From assembly GCA_031278095.1 (NCBI GenBank), contig JAITLC010000115.1, positions 1-39,695 of the forward strand: 39,695 nucleotides of DNA. The letters are read 5' to 3'. A program made the position numbers and the translations under genes. The notes under the pieces are model-generated. The model did no database searches, was not told the origin of the DNA, and saw only the letters and a list, made by a program, of their open reading frames with translations. The DNA comes from Treponema sp. (lineage in GTDB: Bacteria; Spirochaetota; Spirochaetia; Treponematales; Breznakiellaceae). Shown in pieces: positions 7,784-15,981 of this stretch (the stretch's first letter is position 1; each line of letters begins with the position of its first letter).

Positions 7784-7793
7784 AAGGTATTCT

Positions 7794-10187
7794 ATGAATG
7801 AAAAGACAGTAAAACTGCTGGAATTTGAAGAGATTCTCAAACGGGTTGCCCGTTGCAGTATGAGTAAAGAAGCTGCGGAGATGATCCTCGCGGAAAAACC
7901 GGCAATTAACTCTGACGCAGTAATGGAGATGAGGCTCAATGTTTCCACCGTCTTTGAGCGGCTTAAAAGCGGGGATGAAGAGAAGCGTTCAAGCTTTCCT
8001 GCAATAGGTTTTCTGCTCTCAAAGCTGATCGTGGAAGGAACAAGCCTTGAAACCGACGAGGTCTATGCCATCGGTCTCTTTGTTGAGCGGGGAGAAGAAT
8101 TAAAGAAATTTCTTCTGCCGGGATTCCCCCACATACCGCAGTCATTGCCGGATTGTTTTTCCGTAGCAAAGGAGATCTTCCGTGTTATTGACAGATACGG
8201 TGCGCTCCGTGATCTTCCGGAATTCCGTGCAATCAAACGGCATATACAGAACCTCACAGCCGAACTTGAAAGCTCCGTGAGCCGTTATACGGGAAACGAA
8301 GAAACCCGTCGTATGCTTCAGTCGGCAGTGCCCTCCCAGAGGGACGGCAGAATGGTGCTGGCTGTAAAGGCCAATTACCGCGGCCGTTTCCGGGGCATCG
8401 TTCACGAAGTGTCCTCCACCGGGCAGACGATCTTTATAGAACCCGAAGAAGTTGTGGAAAAAAATAATGACATACTCATCGAAGAGCAGCGTTTATCGGC
8501 AGAGATACTGCGTGTCCTTAGGGAACTTACGGGCCGTATCAGGGAAAAGGCCGGAGAGCTTGCCCGCTTTCACGAGGGAGTCCTTAAACTGGAGTGTCTG
8601 AGGGCCAAGGCCCGTTACTCTCTGGAGATCCGGGGGCATTTTGCGGAAAGCGGCGCAGAACTGGTGCTGCGGGAGGCGCGTCATCCCCTGTTGGGATCGA
8701 AGGCCGTACCCATAGATCTTGAAATGGACGGAGACACAAGGACGGTGATCATCACCGGACCCAATACCGGAGGAAAAACCGTGGCCCTTAAAACGGCGGG
8801 CCTCTTTGCCATGATGAATCAGGCAGGCCTTGCCCTTCCCGCGGCGGAGGGAACCGTACTCCCCATATTTGACGGAGTATATGCCGATATAGGGGATGAG
8901 CAGTCTTTGAGCCAGTCCCTCTCCACTTTTTCCGCCCACATGACAAATATCGCAGCAACCGTGTCGGTCGCTACCGCGGATTCACTGATCCTGCTGGACG
9001 AGCTTGGTTCAGGGACAGACCCGGAAGAGGGGAGCGCTCTCGCAATGGCTCTGCTGGACTGCCTCATCGAAAAGAGAAGCAGACTTATTGTTACCACTCA
9101 CCACGGAGTACTTAAAAATTACGGTTATACCCGGCCTTCGGTAGAGAACGCCTCCATGGAATTTGACGGTAAGACACTTTCGCCTACCTACCGTATCGTC
9201 ATGGGAATCCCCGGCGAAAGCCGGGCCCTGGACATTGCCGTCAGGAACGGGCTGGATCCCGCCATTGTCGCCCGCGCCCGCTCCTACCTGGACGAGGGCC
9301 GCTCCGATGTGTCTACCCTGATCAGCGCCTTAAAGGAAAAGCACCGGGAACTTGACAGTGCCGCCGGTAAGGCCCGGATAGAAGAATTGCGGCTTCGGGA
9401 AGAACGCCGTAACGCCGACCTTAAGGAACTCAGACTGCGGCAGAAAGAGGCGGAGATCAAGGCCGGAGCCGCTGCAAACCTCCGCGGCCTCCTCTCTGAA
9501 AGCAGGAGATCTCTTGAGAATCTGGTCAGAGAAATCCGTGAGGGAGAACTCAGCAGGGAGAAAACGTTGCGGGTAAAGGAATTCCTCAGCGACCTTTCAA
9601 GAACCGTAGAAGCGGAAGATGCGGCATTGGATGAGGAGAGACGGCTGCTCGATGCGGAACGGCGGCGTATTCAGGCGGAAATGGAAACGGAGAAGGATAC
9701 GGAAGTTTCAGCCCCGGAAAAGAAAGGCAGCCCGCTTCCCGCTTTTGGACCGGGGCTGGAGGTTCTTGCGGGAGAAAACCGCCGCCGCGGCAGACTGATC
9801 CGAAAAGACCGCAAGGGCTGGATTGTGGAGATCGGTTCCCTCAAGATGAGTTTTTCCGAAACGGAACTCGTTCCCCTGCCCCCGGACGGGAAACCTTCAA
9901 AGCCGCTGATCTCGGCAGCGGATCTTGCCTCTCCCCCGGATGTGCAGTTTGAACTCAGTCTCCGCGGTATGCGTCTTGATGAAGCCCTGGAAGCCCTGAG
10001 GAAGCAGATTGACGCCGCCGTGCTTTCCGGTCTCAGGGAATTCGCTGTGATACACGGCAAGGGGGAGGGGATTCTCCAGAAGGGTGTTCACGATTACCTG
10101 AAACGGGATCCTGCAGTTTCGGATTATTACTTTTCCCGGCCTGAAATGGGGGGATTTGGTAGAACCGAAGTGATATTGAAGAACTGA
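7794..10187 (+). CDS. mutS2: MutS2 family protein (ribosome-rescue/anti-recombination ATPase with Smr domain)
   Basis: A 797-residue protein with the full MutS2 layout. It has a helical core/lever region, then the ABC-type ATPase with Walker A GPNTGGKT (322-329) and Walker B LLDELGSGTDP (D402, E403). A long charged coiled coil follows at about 510-640, then a KOW-like linker and a C-terminal Smr domain with SLRG (722-725) and HGKG (754-757). MutS2 has been linked to suppression of recombination and to splitting of collided ribosomes; the Smr domain can be a nuclease. The usual DLRG is SLRG here. It follows rsgA by 10 bases, so it probably belongs to the same transcript. Confidence 0.95.
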   Translation: MNEKTVKLLEFEEILKRVARCSMSKEAAEMILAEKPAINSDAVMEMRLNVSTVFERLKSGDEEKRSSFPAIGFLLSKLIVEGTSLETDEVYAIGLFVERGEELKKFLLPGFPHIPQSLPDCFSVAKEIFRVIDRYGALRDLPEFRAIKRHIQNLTAELESSVSRYTGNEETRRMLQSAVPSQRDGRMVLAVKANYRGRFRGIVHEVSSTGQTIFIEPEEVVEKNNDILIEEQRLSAEILRVLRELTGRIREKAGELARFHEGVLKLECLRAKARYSLEIRGHFAESGAELVLREARHPLLGSKAVPIDLEMDGDTRTVIITGPNTGGKTVALKTAGLFAMMNQAGLALPAAEGTVLPIFDGVYADIGDEQSLSQSLSTFSAHMTNIAATVSVATADSLILLDELGSGTDPEEGSALAMALLDCLIEKRSRLIVTTHHGVLKNYGYTRPSVENASMEFDGKTLSPTYRIVMGIPGESRALDIAVRNGLDPAIVARARSYLDEGRSDVSTLISALKEKHRELDSAAGKARIEELRLREERRNADLKELRLRQKEAEIKAGAAANLRGLLSESRRSLENLVREIREGELSREKTLRVKEFLSDLSRTVEAEDAALDEERRLLDAERRRIQAEMETEKDTEVSAPEKKGSPLPAFGPGLEVLAGENRRRGRLIRKDRKGWIVEIGSLKMSFSETELVPLPPDGKPSKPLISAADLASPPDVQFELSLRGMRLDEALEALRKQIDAAVLSGLREFAVIHGKGEGILQKGVHDYLKRDPAVSDYYFSRPEMGGFGRTEVILKN

Positions 10188-10218
10188 GACTGTTCCACAA
10201 TCCGGCAGGATTATACTT

Positions 10219-10719
10219 TTAAATGTCTTCCAGCTCTTCGTCTTTGTCTATCAGCTCAGGGATCGTATAAACCAAGGCGCCGGATTTGCGGACACGGAGT
10301 TCGGCGATGCCCTTCCTTAGCAGCGCGTCGAGGTCTTTTTTTGCATTGTCTATGGAAATGTTGGCAGCCAGGGCCACTTCACTGGCGGTAAGAACGCCAT
10401 TGTTTTCTTTGGCGAGTTTCAGAATCACCCGTTCGACACTTTCCTTTTCATTCACCACCCGGGCCTGGCCGTTATTGACATAACGCCACTTGCCTTGCCG
10501 TGCGGAGGTTATATCACTATAGAAGACGTTCCGCATATTGGCTTCCCGCACCTGGCTGCCCAGGGTGAAAAAATCGTATATGGAACCTAACATCCCCAGG
10601 CCCCCGGTACACATCCAGAGAATCCCTGTAGGGATCTTTCCCAGGTAAAAACGGTGGAAACCCAGGGCACCGAAACCCGAGAGAAGCCATAGAAGGTATG
10701 CAACGCCAACACTATACAT
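10219..10719 (-). CDS. TM2-domain membrane protein with C-terminal winged-helix-like domain
   Basis: A 166-residue protein. Residues 1-55 form the TM2 domain: two membrane helices around GFHRFYLGKIPTGILWMCTG and a closing YDFFTLG, with the typical G-x-H-R-F-Y-x-G motif. Residues 95-155 look like a small winged helix (helices at VERVILKLAKENNGVLTASE and SIDNAKKDLDALLRKGIAEL, then a short beta hairpin), as in DNA- or protein-binding wHTH domains. The pairing suggests a membrane-tethered regulator or adaptor. The start lies close to the divergent tatD start (12 bases between), so the two promoters share little space. Convergent with mutS2 on the other side. Confidence 0.75.
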   Translation of the reverse strand: MYSVGVAYLLWLLSGFGALGFHRFYLGKIPTGILWMCTGGLGMLGSIYDFFTLGSQVREANMRNVFYSDITSARQGKWRYVNNGQARVVNEKESVERVILKLAKENNGVLTASEVALAANISIDNAKKDLDALLRKGIAELRVRKSGALVYTIPELIDKDEELEDI

Positions 10720-10725
10720 TATGAT
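10720..10725 (+). promoter_or_regulatory. -10 box for tatD
   Basis: TATGAT ends six bases before the tatD ATG at 10732, with no Shine-Dalgarno site. A second candidate, TATACA at 10713-10718, lies just upstream. No clear -35 box. Confidence 0.3.
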
Positions 10726-10731
10726 CCAATA

Positions 10732-11553
10732 ATGCGACTAATTGACATCGGCGTCAACCTGATGAACAGCGCTTTTGACGGAGACAGGGAAGAGCAGATC
10801 CTCAAAGCGAAAAAAGCGAATGTTAGCCCCCTCATCATAACAGGAAGCAGCCTTGAGCAGAGCAGGGCCGCCCTTGAGTTTGCCCGCCTCCACGGGCTGT
10901 ATGCCACTGCCGGGGTACATCCCCACAATGCACGATACTGGGATGAACAGAGCGCGGCCTTCATTCGGAACATTGCCCTTCCGGGAGGCTCAGTTGCCGG
11001 AGCTATCGCTCTTGGTGAATGCGGCCTTGATTATGACCGGAACTATTCCCCCCATGTGGAACAGCGGCGCTGTTTTGAAGAGCAGGTAAAACTTGCGGCT
11101 GAACTGAAGCTTCCCCTCTTTCTCCATGTACGTTCTTCCCTCCGGGGCGGCGGCGCCTGGGAAGATTTTCTGGCGATTCTGAAAAAGTACCGCAAAGATC
11201 TGACGAGAATAGTTGTCCACTGCTTTACCGGTTCAAGCGGAGAACTTGAAGCCTGCCTCGAACTGGACGCGTATATCGGAATTACCGGCTGGGTCTGCGA
11301 TGAAAGGCGGGGGAGTCATCTCTGGCCCCTGCTCAGCCGTATTCCCGCAAACCGCCTGCTCCTTGAAACCGACGCCCCCTATCTCCTGCCGCCTTCCCTG
11401 TCTTCCGGGGGCCGCCGGGGCAGAAACGAAAGCGCCAACCTTGTGTATATTGCCGAATTCGTTGCGGGGAAGCTGGGAAAAATCGCAGAAACACTGGCAG
11501 AGGAAACCTTCAAAAATACAGTCGAATTCTTTAACTTGAACCTTGAAATTTAA
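10732..11553 (+). CDS. tatD: TatD family metal-dependent deoxyribonuclease
   Basis: A 273-residue TIM-barrel hydrolase of the TatD DNase family. The N-terminus reads DIGVNL, as in the E. coli TatD subgroup, instead of the D-x-H-x-H seen in YcfH/YjjV relatives. Further motifs are AGVHPHNA, GECGLDY, LHVRSS, HCFTG and LLETDAPYLLP, which supply the metal-binding H, E, H, H and D residues. Members remove nucleotides from single-stranded DNA 3' ends and D-aminoacyl groups in some cases. It stands alone; downstream is an inverted-repeat element that separates it from convergent fapA. Confidence 0.9.
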   Translation: MRLIDIGVNLMNSAFDGDREEQILKAKKANVSPLIITGSSLEQSRAALEFARLHGLYATAGVHPHNARYWDEQSAAFIRNIALPGGSVAGAIALGECGLDYDRNYSPHVEQRRCFEEQVKLAAELKLPLFLHVRSSLRGGGAWEDFLAILKKYRKDLTRIVVHCFTGSSGELEACLELDAYIGITGWVCDERRGSHLWPLLSRIPANRLLLETDAPYLLPPSLSSGGRRGRNESANLVYIAEFVAGKLGKIAETLAEETFKNTVEFFNLNLEI

Positions 11554-11572
11554 CCGGGAAAAAATTATTTGG

Positions 11573-11782
11573 GGAAACGCCGATTAAATGAGGCTGTTCC
11601 AAAACTTCAGTTTTTGGAACAAGCTCAAATGACACGGCAATTCTCAGTTTACCACGAGCGGCACGAACAGACACTAACGCTTGCTTCGACGACCTTCATT
11701 TTTACCTGAATTCTCTTCTGCTCGAGTGGTTTATAGTTATCTTAAACTGAGAATTGCTGAAATGACGCCAATCGGCGCTTCC
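11573..11782. repeat. 210-bp nested inverted-repeat element (MITE-like)
   Basis: The outer ends, GGAAACGCCGATT (11573-11585) and AATCGGCGCTTCC (11770-11782), are inverted with one mismatch. Inside lies a 15-base perfect inverted repeat, GCAATTCTCAGTTTA (11637-11651) with its complement at 11743-11757, flanking an imperfect ACCACGAGC / GCTCGAGTGGT pair. A separate short hairpin, TGTTCCAAAA (11595-11604) with TTTTGGAACA (11612-11621), sits near the left end. No open frame is supported. It fills the gap between the convergent tatD and fapA ends. Confidence 0.55.
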
Positions 11783-11835
11783 TTAGAGTCCGTCTATAAA
11801 GTAACCGGCTTTGTGGACGGACAGTATTCAGGGTC

Positions 11836-13257
11836 TTAAAGACTCTCCGAAATTATCTTGCCGCTTGTCTTGTCGAAACGGATGCGGACTTTTTTCATGG
11901 GTTCCGTTACAAAGAGGGCCACCTGGCAGATTTCGATGAGGGTTCCCGGAGCAATTTCCCCCGGCACTTCCACTGCGGCGTTTTCGTCGGCTTTGATAGC
12001 GCCCAGAAGTTCTCCTACCCTGGCGGCCGTCTTTTTCTGCTCATTTTCGAGCCGGCTTTTTAGTTCTTCCATCCTGGCTCTGCGCCCTGCATCCTGTTCG
12101 GCTTCCATCATTTCCCTGAGTTTGACAAGTTTGGCGGAGATAATACGCATCTGATTGTTGTTTTTTTCCTTTTCCTGCTCGACAGTAAAGTCGATACCGC
12201 AGTGGACTTTCGTGGCCCGGCCCTGCTTCTTGCCGATGCCTCCGGCCCGTATGCCGTGTACCGCATAGACTTCACCCCCCAGGATCTTCCCCTTTTCACT
12301 CACCTCGATACGATCCAGGGAATAGACCATGGAATTTATTATTTCCGAATCAACCGTAATGCTCTTGCGGGCCGCTGCCCGGCAGTTCTCGATGAACTTG
12401 GTTCGCAGTTCCCCGCCCGCCTTGATCAGCGCTGTTCCCCGGCCGATGATGCCCCCCGCTACGATGAGGTCTCCCTTGGTGACCGCATCGGTTACATCAA
12501 AAGTCTGCTTTATCAGCACCGAGCCGCCTGAGTAGATTTTGAAGCCGTCCATCACCGGTCCTTCGATCATCACATCTCCGGGGAAGATGATATGCCCCGT
12601 ATTATAATCCACAGGGCCTTTTATGGTAAGATTTTCCTTTACATTAAGAGTGTTTTTATCCCGGATAAACTGACCGTTGACATTGGAGAGGATCAGGTTT
12701 CCTTCGGTACGGGTATTTTCCCCTCCCGAAACGCCCTCAGGCCGTACTACGGTAAAGGGGATCGCCGTGCCGTGAACATTCCTGCCCGCCTTTCCGGCCT
12801 TTTTGGGCTGCATCCGCGCCAGGGCCTGATCTTTCTTGACGATGATGAAGGGGGAACAGGCCTTGTGGTCGATACGGGCATTTTCTTCATTCCGCCGCGG
12901 TTTTTCCTTGAGCAGGGGATTTATTTCGAAGTATTCGGCCACTTCCGCGGAAGGAGCTTCCCCGCGGGCAATCAACACCCCCTTTACAGGGCGATGATTG
13001 AGGTTGCAGTCCTCTATGGCCTCCTGAATGTTATCCCAGAGGATTCCGTTAATGATATTGAGGCGTTCAAAGGCTGAATGTAACTGTTCAGGGCCCAGTG
13101 GCGGCCCCTTCCCCAGCGGAGGCATGAAGTCAGCCCTCAGTTCCAGATCATTATCGGAGAAGTTGAACAGAATACGCGCTCCGTTCTCATCCCCGGTTAT
13201 AACTTCCTGGGGGCCCTGAGTCTTGGATATTTTTTCTGCAGTATTTTCATGTTCCAT
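11836..13257 (-). CDS. fapA: FapA family protein (DUF342, flagellar assembly protein A-like)
   Basis: A 473-residue protein matching DUF342/FapA. The N-terminal alpha/beta segment (about 60-160) contains the conserved GVLIARGEAPS and HKACSPFIIV-like region. A right-handed beta-helix follows (about 175-360), with repeats such as GPVDYNTGHIIFPGDVMIEG and KIYSGGSVLI. A coiled coil runs from about 365 to 425, and the C-terminus is a short beta domain. FapA homologues influence polar flagellar number or placement and may act as bactofilin-like scaffolds, which fits a spirochaete. The ATG at 13257 has no clear Shine-Dalgarno site. A TATAAG box lies eight bases upstream, so the transcript may be nearly leaderless. 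Confidence 0.85.
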   Translation of the reverse strand: MEHENTAEKISKTQGPQEVITGDENGARILFNFSDNDLELRADFMPPLGKGPPLGPEQLHSAFERLNIINGILWDNIQEAIEDCNLNHRPVKGVLIARGEAPSAEVAEYFEINPLLKEKPRRNEENARIDHKACSPFIIVKKDQALARMQPKKAGKAGRNVHGTAIPFTVVRPEGVSGGENTRTEGNLILSNVNGQFIRDKNTLNVKENLTIKGPVDYNTGHIIFPGDVMIEGPVMDGFKIYSGGSVLIKQTFDVTDAVTKGDLIVAGGIIGRGTALIKAGGELRTKFIENCRAAARKSITVDSEIINSMVYSLDRIEVSEKGKILGGEVYAVHGIRAGGIGKKQGRATKVHCGIDFTVEQEKEKNNNQMRIISAKLVKLREMMEAEQDAGRRARMEELKSRLENEQKKTAARVGELLGAIKADENAAVEVPGEIAPGTLIEICQVALFVTEPMKKVRIRFDKTSGKIISESL

Positions 13258-13390
13258 CTGTCTATCTTATAGTATCGGCGAAAAGCTGTTTTTTTTCTAA
13301 TTTTGGAATGAAGAACCTCGTGGTCTCCGAGGTATCTTCGTTTGAGAGGAAATGTATTATACTCTCCCCCGCAAACCGGTGAGCGCCTTC

Positions 13391-13491
13391 TTGGGGGCCA
13401 TACCCCTATTCGAAGATTGGTTTACCACTTTTTTAAGCGGTACTGATTTTAACCGCGGCAAGCTTCGAGGCATGGATCCCCGCCTTCCAAT
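13391..13491. repeat. Imperfect inverted repeat containing the GTATGGACCCCCGCC-type motif
   Basis: TGGGGGCCATACCCC (13392-13406) followed by CGAAG is inverted relative to CTTCGAGGCATGGATCCCC (13463-13481 region), giving an imperfect long hairpin. The right arm, 13466-13491, matches 19663-19688 at 22 of 26 positions (CGGGGTATGGACCCCCGCCT in the second copy), so this is a dispersed repeat. Confidence 0.45.
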
Positions 13492-13663
13492 AAACTCGAA
13501 TTAGTAAACATTTCCGGGGACGATGAGCGGCAGGAGAATGAAACGCCTGTATCCGCGGGTTCTGCAGGGGGTATATTTTAATTGAATGGCCGGGTAATAT
13601 GGTAGCGGAAAAGGCTTGGTACCTTGTTTGGACTAAACCTACTGATATAAGAAATTGCCAAGA

Positions 13664-13782
13664 GAGGCTGTTCCAAAACTTCAGCTTTTGGAACAGTTTC
13701 CTTAGATTTAGAGGAAACCCTGGGCTTTTGCTGGTTTTTCCAAGAGCTTGCTTCAAAACCAACCGGGTTTTGGGACAAGCTC
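13664..13782 (+). repeat. Composite three-hairpin repeat, copy 1
   Basis: Three palindromic units follow each other. Unit 1 is CTGTTCCAAAA (13668-13678) with TTTTGGAACAG (13686-13696). Unit 2 is a GGAAACCC ... GGTTTTTCC pairing (about 13712-13740). Unit 3 runs from GAGCTTG (13744) to CAAGCTC (13782) around AACCAACCGGGTTTTGGG. The same order of units, in the opposite orientation and with diverged loops, occurs at 34472-34600. Confidence 0.6.
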
Positions 13783-13822
13783 AAGATAAAGAGAATAGAA
13801 CCGCAATGGCGCAAAAGGCAAA

Positions 13823-13878
13823 GGAGATACCGGATACGCACGTGTAAGCGTGTTCCCGGGGGAAAAAGCGGTATCTCC
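13823..13878 (+). promoter_or_regulatory. Possible structured RNA leader upstream of pgi
   Basis: GGAGATACCG (13823-13832) pairs perfectly with CGGTATCTCC (13869-13878). Inside, ACGC/GCGT (13836-13839 with 13848-13851) and TTCC/GGAA around CGGG (about 13852-13864) could form two further short stems, giving a three-way junction shape. It ends 72 bases before the pgi start. It does not match a riboswitch I know; it could equally be another repeat. Confidence 0.3.
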
Positions 13879-13950
13879 CTCGCGCAGGAGAAGATTTTAT
13901 AGCCGGAACGAAGAACTCAGTACCGGAACCGGAAGATTGAGGAGGATCGT

Positions 13951-15537
13951 ATGAATTTTACCAATTTTGACAAGACTGCCGCCTACGGAAAGCTGGCGGA
14001 ACTGGCGCCGGCCTACAGGCATTTTGACTTTGTATCCGCACTCAAGGCTGAACGGGTTGCGGCCTGCACCGTGCCCATGGCCGGAGGGCTCAGCTATAAC
14101 TATGCCGCTAAGGCAGTGGATGATGCGCTGATCAAGGCGCTTGCAGCACTCGCGGAGGAACAGGAACTTGTTGCCAAGTATCATGCGGTCGTGGACGGCG
14201 AAATCATGAATACCGGTGAAGACCGCAAGGCGCTGCATCATCTGCTCAGGGGCCGTTTTGCACATGCGGTGACCGAAAAAGGCCGGGACATCGGGGAATT
14301 CTACCGGAATGAACTGAACCGTTTTTCCGGTTTTGCCTCTGATGTGAGAGACGGGAAGATCATCCCCGCTCCGGGGAAGAAATTCACCTCCGTAGCCCAG
14401 ATCGGCATCGGCGGTTCAGACCTGGGCCCGCGGGCTATATGCCTGGCCCTGGACAACTGGGCCGCGCTTCAGGGCCGCAAAAGGCTCAATGTCGCATTCA
14501 TCTCCAATGTGGATCCCGATGATGCCTCCGCAGTAACAGTATCCCTGCCATTGGAGGAGACCCTCTTTGTCCTGGTAAGCAAGAGCGGCACAACCCAGGA
14601 AACGCTGGTCAACGAACTCTTTGTTAAGGATAAGCTTGTAAAGGCCGGTCTTGATCCCGCCAAACACATGGTGGCGGTAACCAGCGAAACCAGTCCCCTT
14701 GCGCATAATCCCGCTTATCTGGATTCCTTTTATATTGACGATTATATCGGCGGCCGTTATTCCTCCAGCTCCGCGGTTGGCGGAGTGATACTGTCACTGG
14801 CATACGGCATGGAGACCTTCAGGGAATTTCTTTCAGGAGCCGCCGAAGCGGACAAACTCGCCCTCCAGGGAGACATTCGCAAAAACGCCGCCCTCCTTGA
14901 CGCCCTTATCGGGGTGTGGGAACGGAACTTTTTGGGCTATCCATGCACAGCAATCCTTCCCTACAGCCAGGCCCTTTCCCGTTTCCCCGCTCACCTGCAG
15001 CAGCTTGACATGGAAAGTAACGGCAAACGGGTAAACAGGAACGGAGAACCCATCGCCTATTCCACAGGCCCCATTGTTTTCGGCGAACCGGGAACCAACG
15101 GTCAGCACTCTTTCTACCAACTCCTCCACCAGGGTACGGATATAGTGCCCCTGCAGTTCGTTGGATTTAACGAAAGCCAGCGTAGCGATGATGTAGCGGT
15201 AGATAATTCCACAAGCCAGGTAAAACTCAACGCAAACCTTGCCGCCCAGATCATCGCCTTTGCCAAAGGCCAAAAGGTTGAAGGAGAAAACCGGAACAGG
15301 GAATTCCCCGGCGGCCGCCCCTCAAGCCTCATCTACGGGAAAAAACTCGAACCCGGGAGTATCGGCGCGCTTCTCTCTCACTTTGAAAACAAGGTGATGT
15401 TCCAGGGTTTTGTGTGGAACATCAACAGTTTCGATCAGGAAGGCGTTCAGTTGGGGAAGATCCTTACCAAAAAAGTCCTCTCGGGTAATTCAGGCGACCC
15501 CGCTCTGGACGCCTACAGCAAACTGCTGGGAGTGTAA
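13951..15537 (+). CDS. pgi: Glucose-6-phosphate isomerase
   Basis: A 528-residue cytoplasmic enzyme that converts glucose 6-phosphate to fructose 6-phosphate in glycolysis and gluconeogenesis. Conserved features are IGIGGSDLGPRA (substrate phosphate loop), VSKSGTTQET, the family signature YIGGRYSSSSAVGG, MESNGKRV with the catalytic glutamate, and GTNGQHSFYQLLHQG with the active-site histidine. Length is normal for bacterial long-form PGI. The ATG at 13951 has GAGGAGGAT immediately upstream. It stands alone between repeat-rich DNA and a decayed toxin-antitoxin pair, and it is the clearest housekeeping metabolic gene here. Confidence 0.95.
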   Translation: MNFTNFDKTAAYGKLAELAPAYRHFDFVSALKAERVAACTVPMAGGLSYNYAAKAVDDALIKALAALAEEQELVAKYHAVVDGEIMNTGEDRKALHHLLRGRFAHAVTEKGRDIGEFYRNELNRFSGFASDVRDGKIIPAPGKKFTSVAQIGIGGSDLGPRAICLALDNWAALQGRKRLNVAFISNVDPDDASAVTVSLPLEETLFVLVSKSGTTQETLVNELFVKDKLVKAGLDPAKHMVAVTSETSPLAHNPAYLDSFYIDDYIGGRYSSSSAVGGVILSLAYGMETFREFLSGAAEADKLALQGDIRKNAALLDALIGVWERNFLGYPCTAILPYSQALSRFPAHLQQLDMESNGKRVNRNGEPIAYSTGPIVFGEPGTNGQHSFYQLLHQGTDIVPLQFVGFNESQRSDDVAVDNSTSQVKLNANLAAQIIAFAKGQKVEGENRNREFPGGRPSSLIYGKKLEPGSIGALLSHFENKVMFQGFVWNINSFDQEGVQLGKILTKKVLSGNSGDPALDAYSKLLGV

Positions 15538-15699
15538 GCGCACCGTTTTGCCGGGCCGGCAGGCGAAGTTTCCCCGGCAGCCTGTTGCACTTGTGGATTT
15601 TATGCGCGAAGCGCAACAAACTGCCAGTATCGCGGTTTTAGCGAATTTTTAAGGCAGAAAAAGTAAATACAGTTGCCCCGCGGCTTCCCTTGACAACGT

Positions 15700-15891
15700 A
15701 TGCAAAATGCAGCAGTTTTGAATATAAAGAAATTCTATGCCGTTATTACAAGTACGAGTATCCCCAAGGAATTATATAAAACAATCTCACGGGCAGCGCG
15801 AATAGAAAACCGGAACATTTCGCAGCAAACCGTTGTTTTGCTAAAAAAGGCTTTGAATATTACCGGTGAAAGAATGGCAAGGAGAAAATAA
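15700..15891 (+). CDS. VapB-like antitoxin truncated by an in-frame stop
   Basis: A 63-residue frame with TSTSIPKELYKTISRAARIE and NISQQTVVLLKKALN, a ribbon-helix-helix pattern of the CopG/FitA/VapB type that binds DNA and the toxin. It ends at a TAA (15889-15891). The same frame continues open beyond the TAA and ends in a TGA that overlaps the toxin ATG, so the stop appears to be a nonsense mutation that removed the toxin-binding tail. The exact start is uncertain: there is no Shine-Dalgarno site before ATG 15700. Confidence 0.6.
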   Translation: MQNAAVLNIKKFYAVITSTSIPKELYKTISRAARIENRNISQQTVVLLKKALNITGERMARRK

Positions 15892-15981
15892 GTACTGCAG
15901 GAAATTGACAGTATCCATATAAAAAATACACACAAATTCCTGAGTCCGGCCAAGTTAACGCGGGAAGACAGGGACAGATGA
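15892..15981 (+). pseudogene. Former C-terminal tail of the VapB-like antitoxin
   Basis: In frame with the antitoxin and directly after its TAA, 29 sense codons read VLQEIDSIHIKN then FLSPAKLTREDRDR and end at TGA 15979-15981. This acidic and basic tail resembles the toxin-binding C-termini of FitA/VapB antitoxins. Its TGA overlaps the toxin start as ATGA (15978-15981), the usual coupling of such pairs. Without the TAA the antitoxin would be 93 residues. Confidence 0.6.

Larger units (their letters stand above)
13258..13950. other. Gene-free repeat-rich region between fapA and pgi
   Basis: The 693 bases separate the divergent starts of fapA and pgi. Short frames on both strands lack ribosome sites and family resemblance. 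The region contains a small hairpin (ACCTCG 13315-13320 with CGAGGT 13328-13333), an imperfect large inverted repeat (13391-13487), a composite three-hairpin repeat (13664-13782) and a structured segment just before pgi (13823-13878). It looks like an accumulation site for small repeats. Confidence 0.6.

Noticed and set aside
11573-11782. CRISPR array
   Set aside because: The repeats are inverted and nested, not regularly spaced direct repeats, and no cas genes are present anywhere in the window.
13433-13762. 109-codon minus frame in the fapA-pgi gap
   Set aside because: It reads through two inverted-repeat elements, has no ribosome site and shows no conserved pattern.
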